Shown here in pieces: positions 32,431-42,782 of a stretch of 64,000 bases of DNA. The position numbers were made by a program, and so were the translations under genes. This stretch comes from Ascarosepion bandense (Eukaryota > Mollusca > Cephalopoda > Sepiida > Sepiidae). Where the stretch lies: NCBI GenBank assembly GCA_037127315.1, contig JBBBDQ010001275.1, forward strand, positions 2,318,501-2,382,500, given 5' to 3'. The notes below the pieces were generated by a model that saw nothing but the letters and a program-made list of their open reading frames with translations, did not search any database and was not told where the DNA came from. The stretch's first letter is position 1; each line of letters starts with the position of its first letter.

Positions 32431-33058
32431 ATTTAAAGAATCATAGAACAAATTTTAGAGCAGAATGCTTCTTTTTCAGTGGGAAATAGAACAAACAAAA
32501 AAACATTCTGCCCAAAAATTTGCTTGCTGACATTAAAAAAAGGTTACTTTTTCATTCACTCTCATTTTTTTCTTCTTTTATGCACTAATTCAACATGACA
32601 GAAGAGTTTTTAACTTAGAAGTTAATTTCGAAATCACAACAGTGAAAATGCAAGAACTTTGTGCAAACAAATACAAACTTTTTTTTTATTTCCCCTACTT
32701 CTCTCTTGAAGGAAAGAAAAATGCTGCCAAAACTACAGTTAAATATGAAAAAATGTACAGGAAACCCTCAATTAATGTGGTTCTGATTAGCATGTATTTG
32801 ATTAACACACTAAAAATTTTAATCCCCAAACATCAAATAGTCCATCCAAAAATCTGATTAGCACAGTAATTAAAGGTTACACAGTTTTCTTCTAAAATGT
32901 TTTGTTGTTATTTTTTATGTATTTTCATTTTTTTTTTTAAGGGGTTGACTTCCAGTGTGTGTGCCCACTTTTAAAAATCATGACAGGCAAATCACACCAA
33001 GATTTTTCAAAATGTACTGAAATTAAACTAATTTTCAGATTTGAATATAATTTTCAGG
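32431..33058. other. No gene recognised
   Basis: AT-rich with T runs. Two plus frames near 32642 and 32959 have no motif of their own; the latter runs into the minisatellite. Confidence 0.4.
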
Positions 33059-33063
33059 GTGTG

Positions 33064-33985
33064 TTTATAAAGAAATTAAATCATTTGAAAAATATTTGTG
33101 TATTTATAAAGAAATTAAATCATCTGAAAAATATTTATTTCTTTATAAAGAAATTAAATCATTTGAAAAGTAGTTGTTCATTTATAAAGAAATTAAATCA
33201 TCTGAAAAATACTCATAGATTTATAAAGAAATTAAATCATTTAAAAATATTTATTTCTATATAAAAAAATTAAAACAGATTTATAAAGAAATTAAATCAT
33301 TTGAAAAATATTCATATGTTTATAAAGAAATTAAACCATCTGAACAATATTTATATGTCTCTAAAAAATTAAACCATTTGGAATTTTGCATAACACCTCA
33401 ATGAAAGATGTAGAAAATCTGGCCTGAGTTGAAAATATAGGAAATGTTTTATTTCTAAAGTTTTTAGTTGTGTTTTTTTATAAACGTATATTGTTACCTT
33501 TTTTTGGCAGGGGGAAGAAAATGCCTTCTGAAAAATTGTTTCAATGTTTTACCTTTAAAGAAATTAAATCATTTGAAAAATATTTGTGTATTTATAAAGA
33601 AATTAAATCATCTGAAAAATATTTATTTCTTTATAAAGAAATTAAGTCATTTGAAAAGTAGTTGTTCATTTATAAAGAAATTAAATCATCTGAAAAATAC
33701 TCATACGTTTATTAAGAAATTAAATCATTTGAAAAATATTCATATGTTTATAAAGAAATTAAACCATCCGAACAATATTTATATGTCTATAAAAAATTAA
33801 ACCATTTGGAATTTTGCATAACACCTCAATGGAAGATGTAGAAAATCTGGCCTAAGCTGAAAATAAAGGAAATGTTTTGTTTCTAAAGTTTTTAGTTGTG
33901 TTTTTTTATAAACGTATATTGTTACCTTTTTTTTGGCAGGGGGAAGAAAATGCCTTCTGAAAAATTGTTTCAATGTTTTACCTTC
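33064..33985. repeat. 39-bp minisatellite in two blocks within a roughly 430-500-bp duplication
   Basis: The unit tttataaagaaattaaatc plus atttgaaaaatatt and a variable end is 39 bp, for example starts at 33064 and 33103. Blocks lie at 33064-33365 and 33558-33800. Both are followed by the same single-copy flank (acacctcaatgaaagatgta, aaatgccttctgaaaaattg), at 33390-33555 and 33820-33985. As 39 is divisible by 3, a 13-residue pattern (FIKKLNHLKN) stays open on the plus strand without implying a gene. Confidence 0.9.
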
Positions 33986-34188
33986 AAAAGTAAATTAACT
34001 TTTAATATATTAAAATTCTTTACTTAAATTCTTTTTCATTTCTAAAAAATTAGATATCCTGATTTTTAAGCTTGTGGTAATGTGGTCTTAATATGGTTAA
34101 TCCATGTTTTCTCTGTATCAACATGAAAGACACAAATACTGATTTAATATCAAAAGTGGATTAAAACAATTTCCAGATTTTAAACAAG
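33986..34188. other. No gene recognised
   Basis: AT-rich spacer. Confidence 0.45.
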
Positions 34189-34189
34189 A

Positions 34190-35155
34190 ATTCCCACTGA
34201 AGGTAACTGAAGAAAGTGGAAAGAAAGCACTACATATAAACAAAAAGAAAACCAAATGCATAGTCATCAATAAAAAGAGGAGCCCAAAATTCCATCTTCA
34301 TACTAAAAACAAACAGGTGTAGAAATTTCAATGCCAGTAAAGTGTTCTAACAGAAGACAGAAAGTGTGATACAGGAATCTGAAGGGATACTGGCATGGCT
34401 AAAGATGCATTCCAGAAGCTGAGTAGAGTATTGAGAGACAGGAAAATTTCACTGAAACCAAAGAAAAGAGTACTGGAGTGTTATGTGATGTGTGTTTTTC
34501 AATATGGCAGCAAATGCTAGACAATCTCTTTAGAGATGAAGGAGAGTCTTGAAGCAACCTAAATGTGGTTCTACAAAAGGATGCTGAAAATACTATGGAC
34601 CAAATATGTGAGGAATGACGAGATTTTGGAGAGGATAGAAATGAAAAGGAAACTAATACTTAACATGAGAGAAAAAAACAGCTGAAGTTTCTGGGACATA
34701 TAATGAGGAAGGGGGCTTGGAGAATCTGATACTCATAGGTCAGATAGAGGATGGAAACGAAAAAGAAACTGATACTTAACATCAGGAAAAGACAGCTGCA
34801 AATTTCTGGTACATATAATGAGGAAGGAGGGTTTGGAGAATCTGATACTCACAGGTCAGATAGAGGATGGAAACAAAAAAGAAACTGATACATAACACCA
34901 GGAAAAGACAGCTGAAGTTTCTGGGACATGTAATGAGGAAGGAGGGCTTGGAGAATCTGATACTTACAGAGCTGATAGAGAGAAAGAGAGATAGGGGAAA
35001 GCAATGTGCAACATACTTGATGGCCTTAGGCAGATGAATGGCAGAGCAGGGTTTGGGAGGGGTAACAGGAGAAAACGTGTTAAGATCTACTCGAGAAATA
35101 GGGATATGGAAGGCCATGATCACCTATGTCCTGAAGGGGCAGCACATGGAAGAAG
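34190..35155 (+). mobile_element. LINE-B with internal 116-bp tandem expansion
   Basis: Starts in the RT-to-C-terminal linker (KVTEESGKKALHINKKKTKC near 34200) and continues MAKDAFQKLSRVLRDRKISL, MWFYKRMLKILWTKYVRND to the tail DMEGHDHLCPEGAAHG at 35105-35150. Between 34710 and 34980 the segment encoding FLGHIMRKEGLENLILTGQI is present three times; aatctgatac markers fall about 116 and 115 bp apart. Several frameshifts make it a dead copy. Confidence 0.85.
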
Positions 35156-35207
35156 AATTTTCCCAAGGATAATTATTTCCATCTTTTATACAAAAAGGAT
35201 TTACTAC

Positions 35208-36515
35208 AGATCAACTACTACTACTACTCGGTTTTTCTTCCCTGTCTTCCCCGTGTCCAAGGGTTGGAAGTTCTGCCATGTCCTCCAGGTCTGATGTTCA
35301 TTCGCCACCACCCCCGATCCATTGCCTGCTCAGGTTTGAGGCCGGTGCTTTTCAGATCCTCATTGATGCAGTAGGTCCATCTTTTCCGTGGGCGACCTCT
35401 AGGGTAGGAGCCCGGGATGACAATGCTCTCAGCTTTTCTAGGCCACACATCTTGGTCCATGCGCTGAAGGTGGTCATACCAGTGCAGTCTGTTCCACCGA
35501 AGAACCTCCTTCACACCAGCCAGATCCAGTCTAGACCTCAATGAGTGTAAGGGGTCCCTGTCAGAGTGTTTCGAGGCACAGATCCAGCGGATCATGACAT
35601 GATCACTATGGGCTAATCTGGCTATATCCTCAGCCGTAGCAGGCCATGTCCAACTAGCGTGGAGAAGGACGCACCTCACACACAAATTGTAAACATAGCC
35701 CCTGTTGTGCAGAGAGTTGCCATGACATGTAAGGATGGGGAAGATCTCTCTAAACTTTTTCCATGCCGATCTTAACCTGGCAGTTGTGGCATCATAGCAG
35801 CCCCCTCTCTCACCGGTGGCATCACCCAGGTAGCAGAATGAGGTGACAACTTCCAGTTGTTCTCCATCAAACTCCAAGTGGGTAAGAGCAGGAGTGGTTT
35901 CTGTAGAGATCAAACCCATACAGTGTCTGCATTTGAAGCTGGGATCATCTACGAGTCGACCCTTCTGGTCAGTACAGGCTTTGTGTACCCAATGTTCACA
36001 TGTTGTGCACTGTATGGAGTTATGACCAACACCTTTACAACACACTCCGCATGGATATTTACTGTTTTCGATGGGCTTTGAAGCATCATGTCAACTACAA
36101 AGGTTTTTTGTCTTTCCCATATTCACACGGAGGCCTTTAGCCTCAATTGCGTTTTTCCAGGCAGCCAGATTAGTCATGAGCTCGTCAACGGTCTCGGCAA
36201 TGATGACCAAGTCATCGGCATAGAGGATCTCCCATGGACAGCCAGTACGAAACTCACATGATAGCGCTTCCATGACAATGATGAAGAGGAGCAGACTCAA
36301 GACAGAGCCTTGGTGAACACCAACCATCACATCGAATTCAGAGCTGAACTGACCATTCACACGGATACTAGATTTAGCGTTGACATACATTGCTTGGACG
36401 GTGTGAATTATCCATTCATCAATGCCTAGCTTTCTCGTTGCCCACCACAACACACTTCTCGGAACACGATCAAACGCTTTTTCCAGATCTACAAAGGCGA
36501 AATAAAGACTCTAGA
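35208..36515 (-). mobile_element. LINE-C: RT palm, zinc finger and C-terminus, one in-frame stop
   Basis: Minus strand from about 36515: FVDLEKAFDRVPR (RT motif A, catalytic Asp), GVHQGSVLSLLLF (motif B) and ILYADDLVIIAETVDEL (motif C, YADD) at about 36230-36170, then MGKTKNL. A TGA at 36093-36091 interrupts the frame, which continues without shift into PCGVCCKGVGHNSIQCTTC, CEHWVHKAC and CRHCMG (a PHD-like zinc-binding cluster). It then gives FCYLGDATGERGGC, RWICASKHSDRDPL, LRWNRLHWYDHLQRM, YPRGRPRKRW and a stop near 35224. The 3' end is a (tag)4 microsatellite at about 35208-35226. The copy is 5'-truncated within the RT domain, missing the endonuclease. The organisation matches a widespread animal non-LTR family; clade not resolved by eye. 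Confidence 0.92.
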
Positions 36516-36764
36516 TCAAAGATCAAGCCTCCTCAAAATAATAATCAATGTTATATTAATGCACAAAACTATGGAAGTACTTTTTTTTAACGTGTTTGGT
36601 CAACCATTCAATATCGATGATAAGAGTCTGTGCTGAAAGTGTTTGACACTTTAGAATTATGAATGGATGACCTCAACATTGAGAAATTGAAGGATGCTAT
36701 GAAATCAATACACAGTTGGATATTACCAAAATTAATGTCAAAATAACAAAGGTACATATACTTG
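36516..36764. other. No gene recognised
   Basis: AT-rich spacer between LINE-C and SINE-1. Confidence 0.4.
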
Positions 36765-37075
36765 TGCATTGTGGTGTAGTGAATATCGGCTTGGAATGAG
36801 AAACCGGGGAGCTGAGTTCGAATTCCAGTTGAATCCATTGCATTCACTTACGCACAAATACCCTTGGGAAAGGTATTAATCCATCTCTTCCTTCCAGTTA
36901 TGGGTTAAATAGCAGGACAGATTGGGTTCTATAGCCTTGGTCAGCAACCAGTCTACCACAGAAAGCAATGGCAACCTACTGCGGGATAATCTTCTGCCCA
37001 GTCAGTCATGTCTCGAAAGAGACATGATCACCCAAGTGTGTTTCATCATGTGTGGCACTTAACTGACTGACATAT
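36765..37075 (+). mobile_element. SINE-1 (tRNA-derived), best full-length copy
   Basis: A box tggtgtagtgaatatcggct, B box gagttcgaattccagttgaa, then cccttgggaaaggtattaat, gttaaatagcaggacagatt, ccagtctaccacagaaagca, tgcgggataatcttctgccc and the hairpin catgtctc-GAAA-gagacatg at 37007-37026. The terminus is ggcacttaactgactgac. The head is tRNA-like by promoter boxes; the parent tRNA is not determined. Confidence 0.92.
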
Positions 37076-37305
37076 ACTTGTCTACTGAAAGTAGCTCCAA
37101 CTGTTAGTTAGAGACAGCATTAAAATAATGAAGAACTATGCAGGAACCAACCAAAAATTACAGACACAATTTGTGAAAGTCGAATGCTGTTTGTTGGAGA
37201 AGTAGGATTGATTATTAGGATCGATTTTTTATGTTTTATCAACCTTTTTTAGCTGAAATATATTTTTGAACTGAAAGAATTTTTTGAAAATAGTAAATGA
37301 ATATA
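37076..37305. other. No gene recognised
   Basis: AT-rich spacer. Confidence 0.4.
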
Positions 37306-37309
37306 TTGA

Positions 37310-37485
37310 ACCTGATGGGAATTTGAACTCATCTCTATGATTTCACATTCTGAGCCATTATTTATAACACTACCCACACATCCAAGCTTACAGCACCTTG
37401 TTTTCCCAAACAGGTTCAACATTGCTTAAATTCAGTGATTGGATGAGAACCTGTGTTTCAATGCAATATGACCATAAGCCATGCT
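37310..37485 (-). mobile_element. Composite 5S-tRNA SINE, degenerate head
   Basis: Plus-strand reading shows the reversed tRNA-like part (gggaatttgaactcatctct, attctgagccattatttata) and then a reversed, decayed 5S segment (cttacagcaccttgttttcc, caacattgcttaaattcagt, atgcaatatgaccataagcc). Much older than the copies at 15178 and 39761. Confidence 0.8.
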
Positions 37486-37489
37486 AAAC

Positions 37490-38440
37490 TGTCTTTCTTT
37501 TTAGGTAACTTCTTCCGGAAAATAAGTTTCTCAAGTCCAGTAACTGTTAGTGCTCTTTCCAGTACTTCTTTTGTAATAATTTATATGAAATAGTGTGGAA
37601 CTTCAACATCTTGATGATGTCATTAAGTGTTCTTTGAGTTACATGTTTTAGTTGGTGCTACTCTTGAAAGTTCTCAAGTGATTTGATTTCTGTTATTTGG
37701 TATAAGTCTTTGTGATTCTGCATTGCCAGTCCATAAATTTCGAAAAAAAAAAGAAATCTTCACTAAGATATACAGGCTTTATAAGTTAAAAGTTACTTTT
37801 TCATTCTGAGCAAATTTTGACTTAAAAATTTGGGGAAAAGGATGAAGGAAATAAAATAATTTACTGAAATCTGAACCTTGCCACCCTGCATGCAAAGCTC
37901 CTTGACTAAAGAATGGTAGGGAGGTCAACTGAAAATAAAGGAAAAGCAAAGAAAAACAGAAATATTTACATTGTTCAAACTGTTGTCCTTATCTTTATTG
38001 CCATATTCACTAGGCTTCTGCTGTTGTGCACTCCAACCATCTTCAAGTGATTGGTATTTTTAACTGAACCCTTTACTTCGATCACTGGGGTAAATTGTTC
38101 TAAGTCTATGAGTCATGCCTTGAGGACATCAGCTTATAAATTTTTTAAGCTTATCAACCTAATGTCTCAATAACCATTTTTACCAGAGCTTATTACAATC
38201 TTCATGTTTGTAATTAGTTTTCTCTATTCCATATTACTGGTATTCATTTCTAGGCTTAGAAGATTTTTGTGTTCCATCATATGTACCGATTCCTTAAGTT
38301 TTCATATTTTCCATTGATGTTCTCTATTAATTCAACTTCATCTCACAGGGAATGGTGATCTCTGTTTTCCATCCAAATGTTGTCAGCTATGCCTGATTTC
38401 TTCTATTTCCCTCATGTTTTTTTCTACGACAATAAATTGT
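37490..38440 (-). pseudogene. Degenerate coding-like stretch, unidentified
   Basis: On the minus strand, 37740-37490 reads NHKDLYQITEIKSLENFQE, HVTQRTLNDIIKMLKFHTIS and LLDLRNLFSGRSYLKRKT in one frame with only two stops. Further up, 38395-38000 gives broken pieces (DEVELIENINGKYENLRNR, EHKNLLSLEMNTSNME). No family is recognised. It may be a decayed transposable element ORF or a retrocopy. Confidence 0.35.
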
Positions 38441-38934
38441 TTTGATAAACACGATTTTTGAACCAAAGGCTACTCAAGCTGGTTGAAATTTGATATTCTT
38501 GTACTGACAGACAAAATGTTTTGGGTACATCAGACTATATGTACTATCAACAGGAGCAGTAGACGTGACAAATGTGAGTGGGAGACACAACTGACAGCCC
38601 AGGTAGTGAGTGATAGAAAGGTTTCCATCAGATCTGAAAGCCTGATCGAGCCTAGACTCAAAAAAACCACTCCTCAACAAAGTCTTGACAACCAAATTAT
38701 CATTTTCACGATAGAATTAAATTTTATTTTTACCCAGATAACTGTAACAAAACAGTCATTTCTACAATAGAGAACAAGTACTGTTCTCAAAACAATGTTC
38801 TTTGTTGAAGACTGAACTTTGAATGCATGAATGGATTCTCTCACAAACTTCAACAGCTAACATTATTCTTGTGATATTTCATGTTATTTGATTGATTTTG
38901 ATGTAAATTTGATCTTTTTTACACAACTACCATT
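38441..38934. other. No gene recognised
   Basis: Overlapping frames on both strands at 38474-38770 show no known motif. Confidence 0.4.
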
Positions 38935-39392
38935 ACATCAAGGGCATTGATGAGATAATGTTGCTCTGGGTCAAAAGGGTGGCTGCTGGAAAACACTCTG
39001 TCTGGCAATAGGACTCTGCACAATGGCACACAAGCAGGAGAACTGAGTCATGGTTGTCAGACAATTTCTGCAACCACATCACCAACACTTGCATCTGGCT
39101 ACCTATTTCCCCAAACTGCAACCCTTTTATTATTATGTCTGGGGTGCAGTTGTGTGAGACCAACAAAACTCTCTGAAACACCAAAGATGGTACTGAAGGC
39201 AAGGATTATGGCAGCATTCACCAACTTAAACAAGGAGACCATCCAGAAGTTGTCTGGAGGCCATGGTTGAAGTCAATGGTAATTTACTCTTTGCTATTTG
39301 AAAATATTTTTGTGTAATTTTGTTAAATATATCTGTTAAAATGAGATGTCAGTATTAATTTTTATTTTCCATTTTGCGTAATTTAGATGACA
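38935..39392 (+). pseudogene. Element M: Tc1/mariner-type transposase C-terminus, second copy
   Basis: Plus frames: LLWVKRVAAGKHSVWQ, then DSAQWHTSRRTESWLSDNFC around the second catalytic Asp, NCNPFIIMSG in place of the usual NPLDYY-W, and KTL-NTKDGTEGKDYG. The 3' flank tgtgtaattttgttaaatat, atgagatgtcagtatta to tttagatgac at about 39392 is the same as in the 6680-7425 copy. The N-terminal two-thirds is absent and stops are present. Confidence 0.8.
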
Positions 39393-39529
39393 TGGCGAGG
39401 CTACAGTTGCAAGAAAGGTTTTGTGAATTTACCGTCCAGTGCCTAGATAAAAAAGGACAAAATTCTGAAAAAAGAAAAGAAAACCAATTGGTACACCGGC
39501 TAGATGGAACTAGCCCCACTATCATCAGG
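39393..39529. other. Undetermined segment between element M and the gypsy relic
   Basis: Open in one plus frame (LQLQERFCEF, EKRKENQLVHRLDGTSP) but without a motif I recognise; it may still belong to the gypsy relic. Confidence 0.3.
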
Positions 39530-41027
39530 GAAAGCTACAGCAATATGCAATGTGTTAAGGAGCTGGTTCTGCACATATAGTGCACCAGAAAAGATGTCAT
39601 CAGATGTGGGGGGCACCATGTGACTCACAAGAATACAACCCATTCCTGGGAGATTTGAGCATAAAGAAATGCATATCATTCATGACAACTTCTGGATGGT
39701 CTCCTTGTTTACCCACAGAGCAACAGCCAAGCAGAACTGGCCATATAGACAACCAAAAGATTGGTTGTTTGGTTGTTTTGTTTTTATGGCATATCAACCT
39801 CGGAGAGTCATTTGTTGCCAACTAAATTTTTATTTATTTATTGCTGGTAATATGTTTTTCTTTCAACAATTTATTGTTGTTTTTTTTTGTTTTTTTATAT
39901 AAGTTTTGTGTCTAGTAATACTTGTTTCTTTTCAAGTATCAAGATTCATTGGGATTTGTTTTTTTTAAGGGCAGGGTCCCCAAGTCCTACCCTGTTATTT
40001 AACCCATAACTGGAGGGAAGGAACAGATTAATACCTTTTCCAAAGATACCAGTGCTTAAGTGAATGCAGGGTATTCAACTGGAATTTGAACTTAGCTCAC
40101 CAATTTCTCTTTCTGAGCTGATATCCACAACGCATATCCGTCACTAAATGCTTACAGCACCTGGTATTCCTAAGCGGTCACCCATCTAAGTACTAACCAG
40201 GCTTAATGCTGCTTAACTTTGGTGATCAAGCAAGAACCGGTGTATTCAACGTGAAATGGCCATAAGCCACAACCAAAAGAACGCAGATGGATTGTGCCAA
40301 TAGTTGCAGTCATCTACACCATGATTGGGCAGCAAGAGCTATGACGACGTATAGAATTACACTCCCTAAGGATCTTGGCTTATCACCAGTGGAAATGTTA
40401 TACAATTGAGTATTAAAAGATCACCTTCCCATACTTTGTAAGAAGCACCAGATTTATAAGCATCGGAGGGAGATAAAAGAGTTGAGAGAAAGGGCGATGG
40501 CGAAATAACACCTATTAAACCAGAAACTATAACATGCACAGATGCCCCTTCCGGGACCTTCAGGTTGGCAAATTGGTACAAAATCAGGAGGGACCATATT
40601 CTCAGAAGTAGATGAAAACAGGGAGTATCGTCAAAACTATGGGCAACAGGCAATACTGTATACAGTTGGACGGGAGTGACAGAGTTACACTACGTAACCG
40701 CCAGTTCCTCCAGAAGATTCTATCAATACACTAGACTATTTGCTCAAACAACCCCTCCCACAATCACCCCCACAGAGGCCGAGGCCTATCAACAGTAACC
40801 CTTCAGGTGACACACCTGAAATGATGGAGATAAATGTGACAGATGACAAAGAGATGATGGTAGACGACCACACACCAGATATGGAGGTGGAAGAAAACTA
40901 AGACCCGATCATCCACCCACCAGTGAGCCCAATTCTACAGCACAACACAAGGTTAACACAGCCACCAAGACCACGATCCCCACAAATGCAAGGACCGACT
41001 CATGACTACTTGGATTCATCCTGACAA
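39530..41027 (+). pseudogene. Ty3/gypsy-type integrase and C-terminal region, split by a SINE
   Basis: 39540-39610 reads SWFCTYSAPEKMSSDVGG, the region of the second catalytic Asp (family SDGG). After it come degenerate pieces of the PQSNGQAE block ending near 39748. The SINE at 39761-40268 interrupts. From 40280 the frame resumes with ARAMTTYRITLPKDLGLSPV and KHRREIKELRERAMAK, followed by a GTP-type, proline-rich C-terminus with EMMEINVTDDKEMMVDDH and RLTQPPRPRSPQM, and a stop near 41025. Several stops and frame changes make it inactive. It is an LTR-retrotransposon relic, with no LTR detected downstream. Confidence 0.85.
39761..40268 (-). mobile_element. Composite 5S-tRNA SINE, full-length, with 12-bp target duplication
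   Basis: The minus strand starts with a full 5S-like head (reversed at 40148-40266: cttacagcacctggtattcc through gaaatggccataagcc). It continues with the spacer, the tRNA-like part (aatttgaacttagctcacca reversed), the SINE-1 front body (aggtatta..gttatgggttaaataac) and the alternative 3' module, ending in repeated aacc/aacaacc, seen as ttggttgtttggttgttttg at 39761. The identical acaaccaaaaga at 39749-39760 and 40269-40280 is the target duplication. Length 508 bp. It lies inside the gypsy integrase, so it is younger than that element. Confidence 0.93.
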
Positions 41028-41055
41028 GCAATCACAAAGTGTAGGCAATGTGGTC

Positions 41056-41176
41056 ATATAGCACCTGGTGAAAACCAGTGTTCCACCAACAATGGAACTG
41101 TTTTAACAAAGGTCCTTCCTCTTTGTTAAAACAGTTCTATTGTTGGTGGAACACAGGTTTTCACCGGGTGCTATAT
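41056..41176. repeat. Perfect-like inverted repeat, 56-bp arms, 9-bp loop
   Basis: The left arm (41056-41111) begins atatagcacctggtgaaaac and ends gttttaacaaag. The right arm (41121-41176) is its reverse complement with only about four differences. The loop is gtccttcct. It could be a foldback element or a MITE; no target duplication was identified. Confidence 0.9.
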
Positions 41177-41268
41177 AAACATTATGTTAGCCTTGCATGG
41201 TCATATTTGGACTTTGATTCAAGTCAACTCTACACACTCTTCAGGTTTAACAAAATCTTTTTACTTAC

Positions 41269-41372
41269 CATCAGATCATTATGAAGTTGACGTCGTTTTT
41301 TCTTTTCTTTGTCATGTTTTTCTGTAATGTCCTTAAGCTGGCTGCGTAAACTGATCACAGATTCTTGTAAGT
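41269..41372 (-). CDS. Host exon: kinesin-14-like neck segment
   Basis: The minus strand has acceptor tatttttctgtctcag before 41372 and the consensus donor gtaagt starting at 41268. The 104-bp exon starts with two bases of a split codon and then encodes 34 residues: LQESVISLRSQLKDITEKHD, then KEKKKRRQLHNDLM, ending on a codon. The charged, heptad-rich helix closing in RR-LHN-(L/M) matches the stalk-neck junction of C-terminal-motor kinesins (kinesin-14, KIFC1/Ncd type), where the next residues are the ELKGNIRVFCRVRP start of the motor. That exon is not seen here and would lie at lower coordinates. The protein would be a minus-end-directed microtubule motor. Exon structure is solid; the family is a good but sequence-only inference from a short segment. 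Confidence 0.72.
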
Positions 41373-41399
41373 CTGAGACAGAAAAATAGTAATATTTTC

Positions 41400-41869
41400 T
41401 TTTTTAAATAACACTCTCTGAAAAGCCACCAAAGGCAGCCATGAAAATCAATGTCAAGTCAATTTCTATTCATAGAAAATAATTATTTGAAAACAATCAA
41501 AAGAAGTACTGAAAAGTTTCTCGGCCTGATGAGAACATGCAAAACCATTTTTCACCAACAGCTAAGCTTCTGCCGGATGCTGTGGTTCAATTTTCATTTG
41601 TGTAAGTGTCATGGTGGCATCACCCATTACAACAGATTAAACTCTTCCTACAACTACATATACTTCCCCTTACAAAAGGTGAGAGATCAAGACTCGGGGA
41701 ATGAGATATCTGCAGAGTATCAGCATAAGCAGATCAGTGGAGAGCGATAGGCAGAGATAGCCATGACTGTTACCATACGACTATTGCAAGTCCAAGTTAT
41801 AGTATTACTACCTAACCCGTATTTATTTGTTCTATTAACAAAGTTCTGTGTATTTGTATTTTTGCTGTG

Positions 41870-41873
<4 letters not shown>
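41400..41873. other. Presumed intron, no further exon recognised
   Basis: AT-rich, no feature other than chance frames. Confidence 0.4.

Positions 41874-41913
<40 letters not shown>
41874..41913. repeat. (TA)n microsatellite
   Basis: About 20 ta units without interruption. Confidence 0.97.
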
Positions 41914-41915
<2 letters not shown>

Positions 41916-42782
41916 TTATTTCCTATTTTGGTTGTTGTATTATTTCTTGCTGGACTCTTAACTGGGTCCACGACAAAAAGTGTGAACAAAAACTGACCCA
42001 ATGTGCATTTGACAAATGAACAAAGATCAAACATCACCAAAACAAGAAAAGAAAATTCAAATTCCATTTTTTTTAATATCCTGCATTCTTTATTCATTTC
42101 ATGGTTTCACCTAGCACAGTCTACAGATAAGTGATACCTGGAATATCTCTACCAGTACTTATGTCTTTTCTTATGACAAACTAACAGACCATCTCTTCCT
42201 TTTTATGAGAATTCCATCACCCTACAACTCTCTTACTCTAACCCCCGACTAACTTTTCTTGCTCTGTCTATCTCCTGTGATACTCGTTGCAACTCTCCAA
42301 CTGCTTCAGATTTTACACCCTGACAGATAGGTTCTGTGACCCTTATCTAGAATTCAGCAAGGTTATATAAACCACGAGTGGAATTCTTTACCTTCCTGTC
42401 AAGTGGCACAATATCCTGCAAGTTTTTATTTATTTATTCATCTAATTAATTTTCATTTTCCCTACTTCTGGAGAGCAGGTTGTTGTTTTAAAACTTTCAC
42501 ACCTTGATTTTATTGGCAATACAGTTGTTAAATTGCTAGATAATACAGGTCCAGATTAAATCATTTACACTTGACTACACGAATGTCTTAACCAATCAAG
42601 CAGAAACTCATTGTCTCACACTACAATGAGCTGATAAATCAGATTTTAGCACCAGTTTTGTTTCCCTTAAATTCATTTGTTTCATGTCATTACTCTGTAA
42701 TGTCCCGATTTTTTTTACTTTTCCATTTTGATTTATTTTATTTTTGGCTTAATTCTAATCATTTAACAAATCTGTTTTTTCT
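41914..42782. other. No gene recognised; possible decayed LINE tail at 42330-42430
   Basis: tggaattctttaccttcctg near 42382 recalls the LWNSLPS block of LINE-A on the plus strand, but no terminal block follows. The rest is AT-rich. Confidence 0.35.

Noticed and set aside
32959..33800. Plus-strand Lys-rich repeat proteins IKKLNHLK
   Set aside because: Their openness follows from a 39-bp minisatellite whose length is divisible by three; no other coding sign.
36765..36840. Functional tRNA gene at the SINE-1 head
   Set aside because: A and B boxes are present, but a cloverleaf with paired acceptor ends is not evident and the sequence recurs many times as a SINE head.
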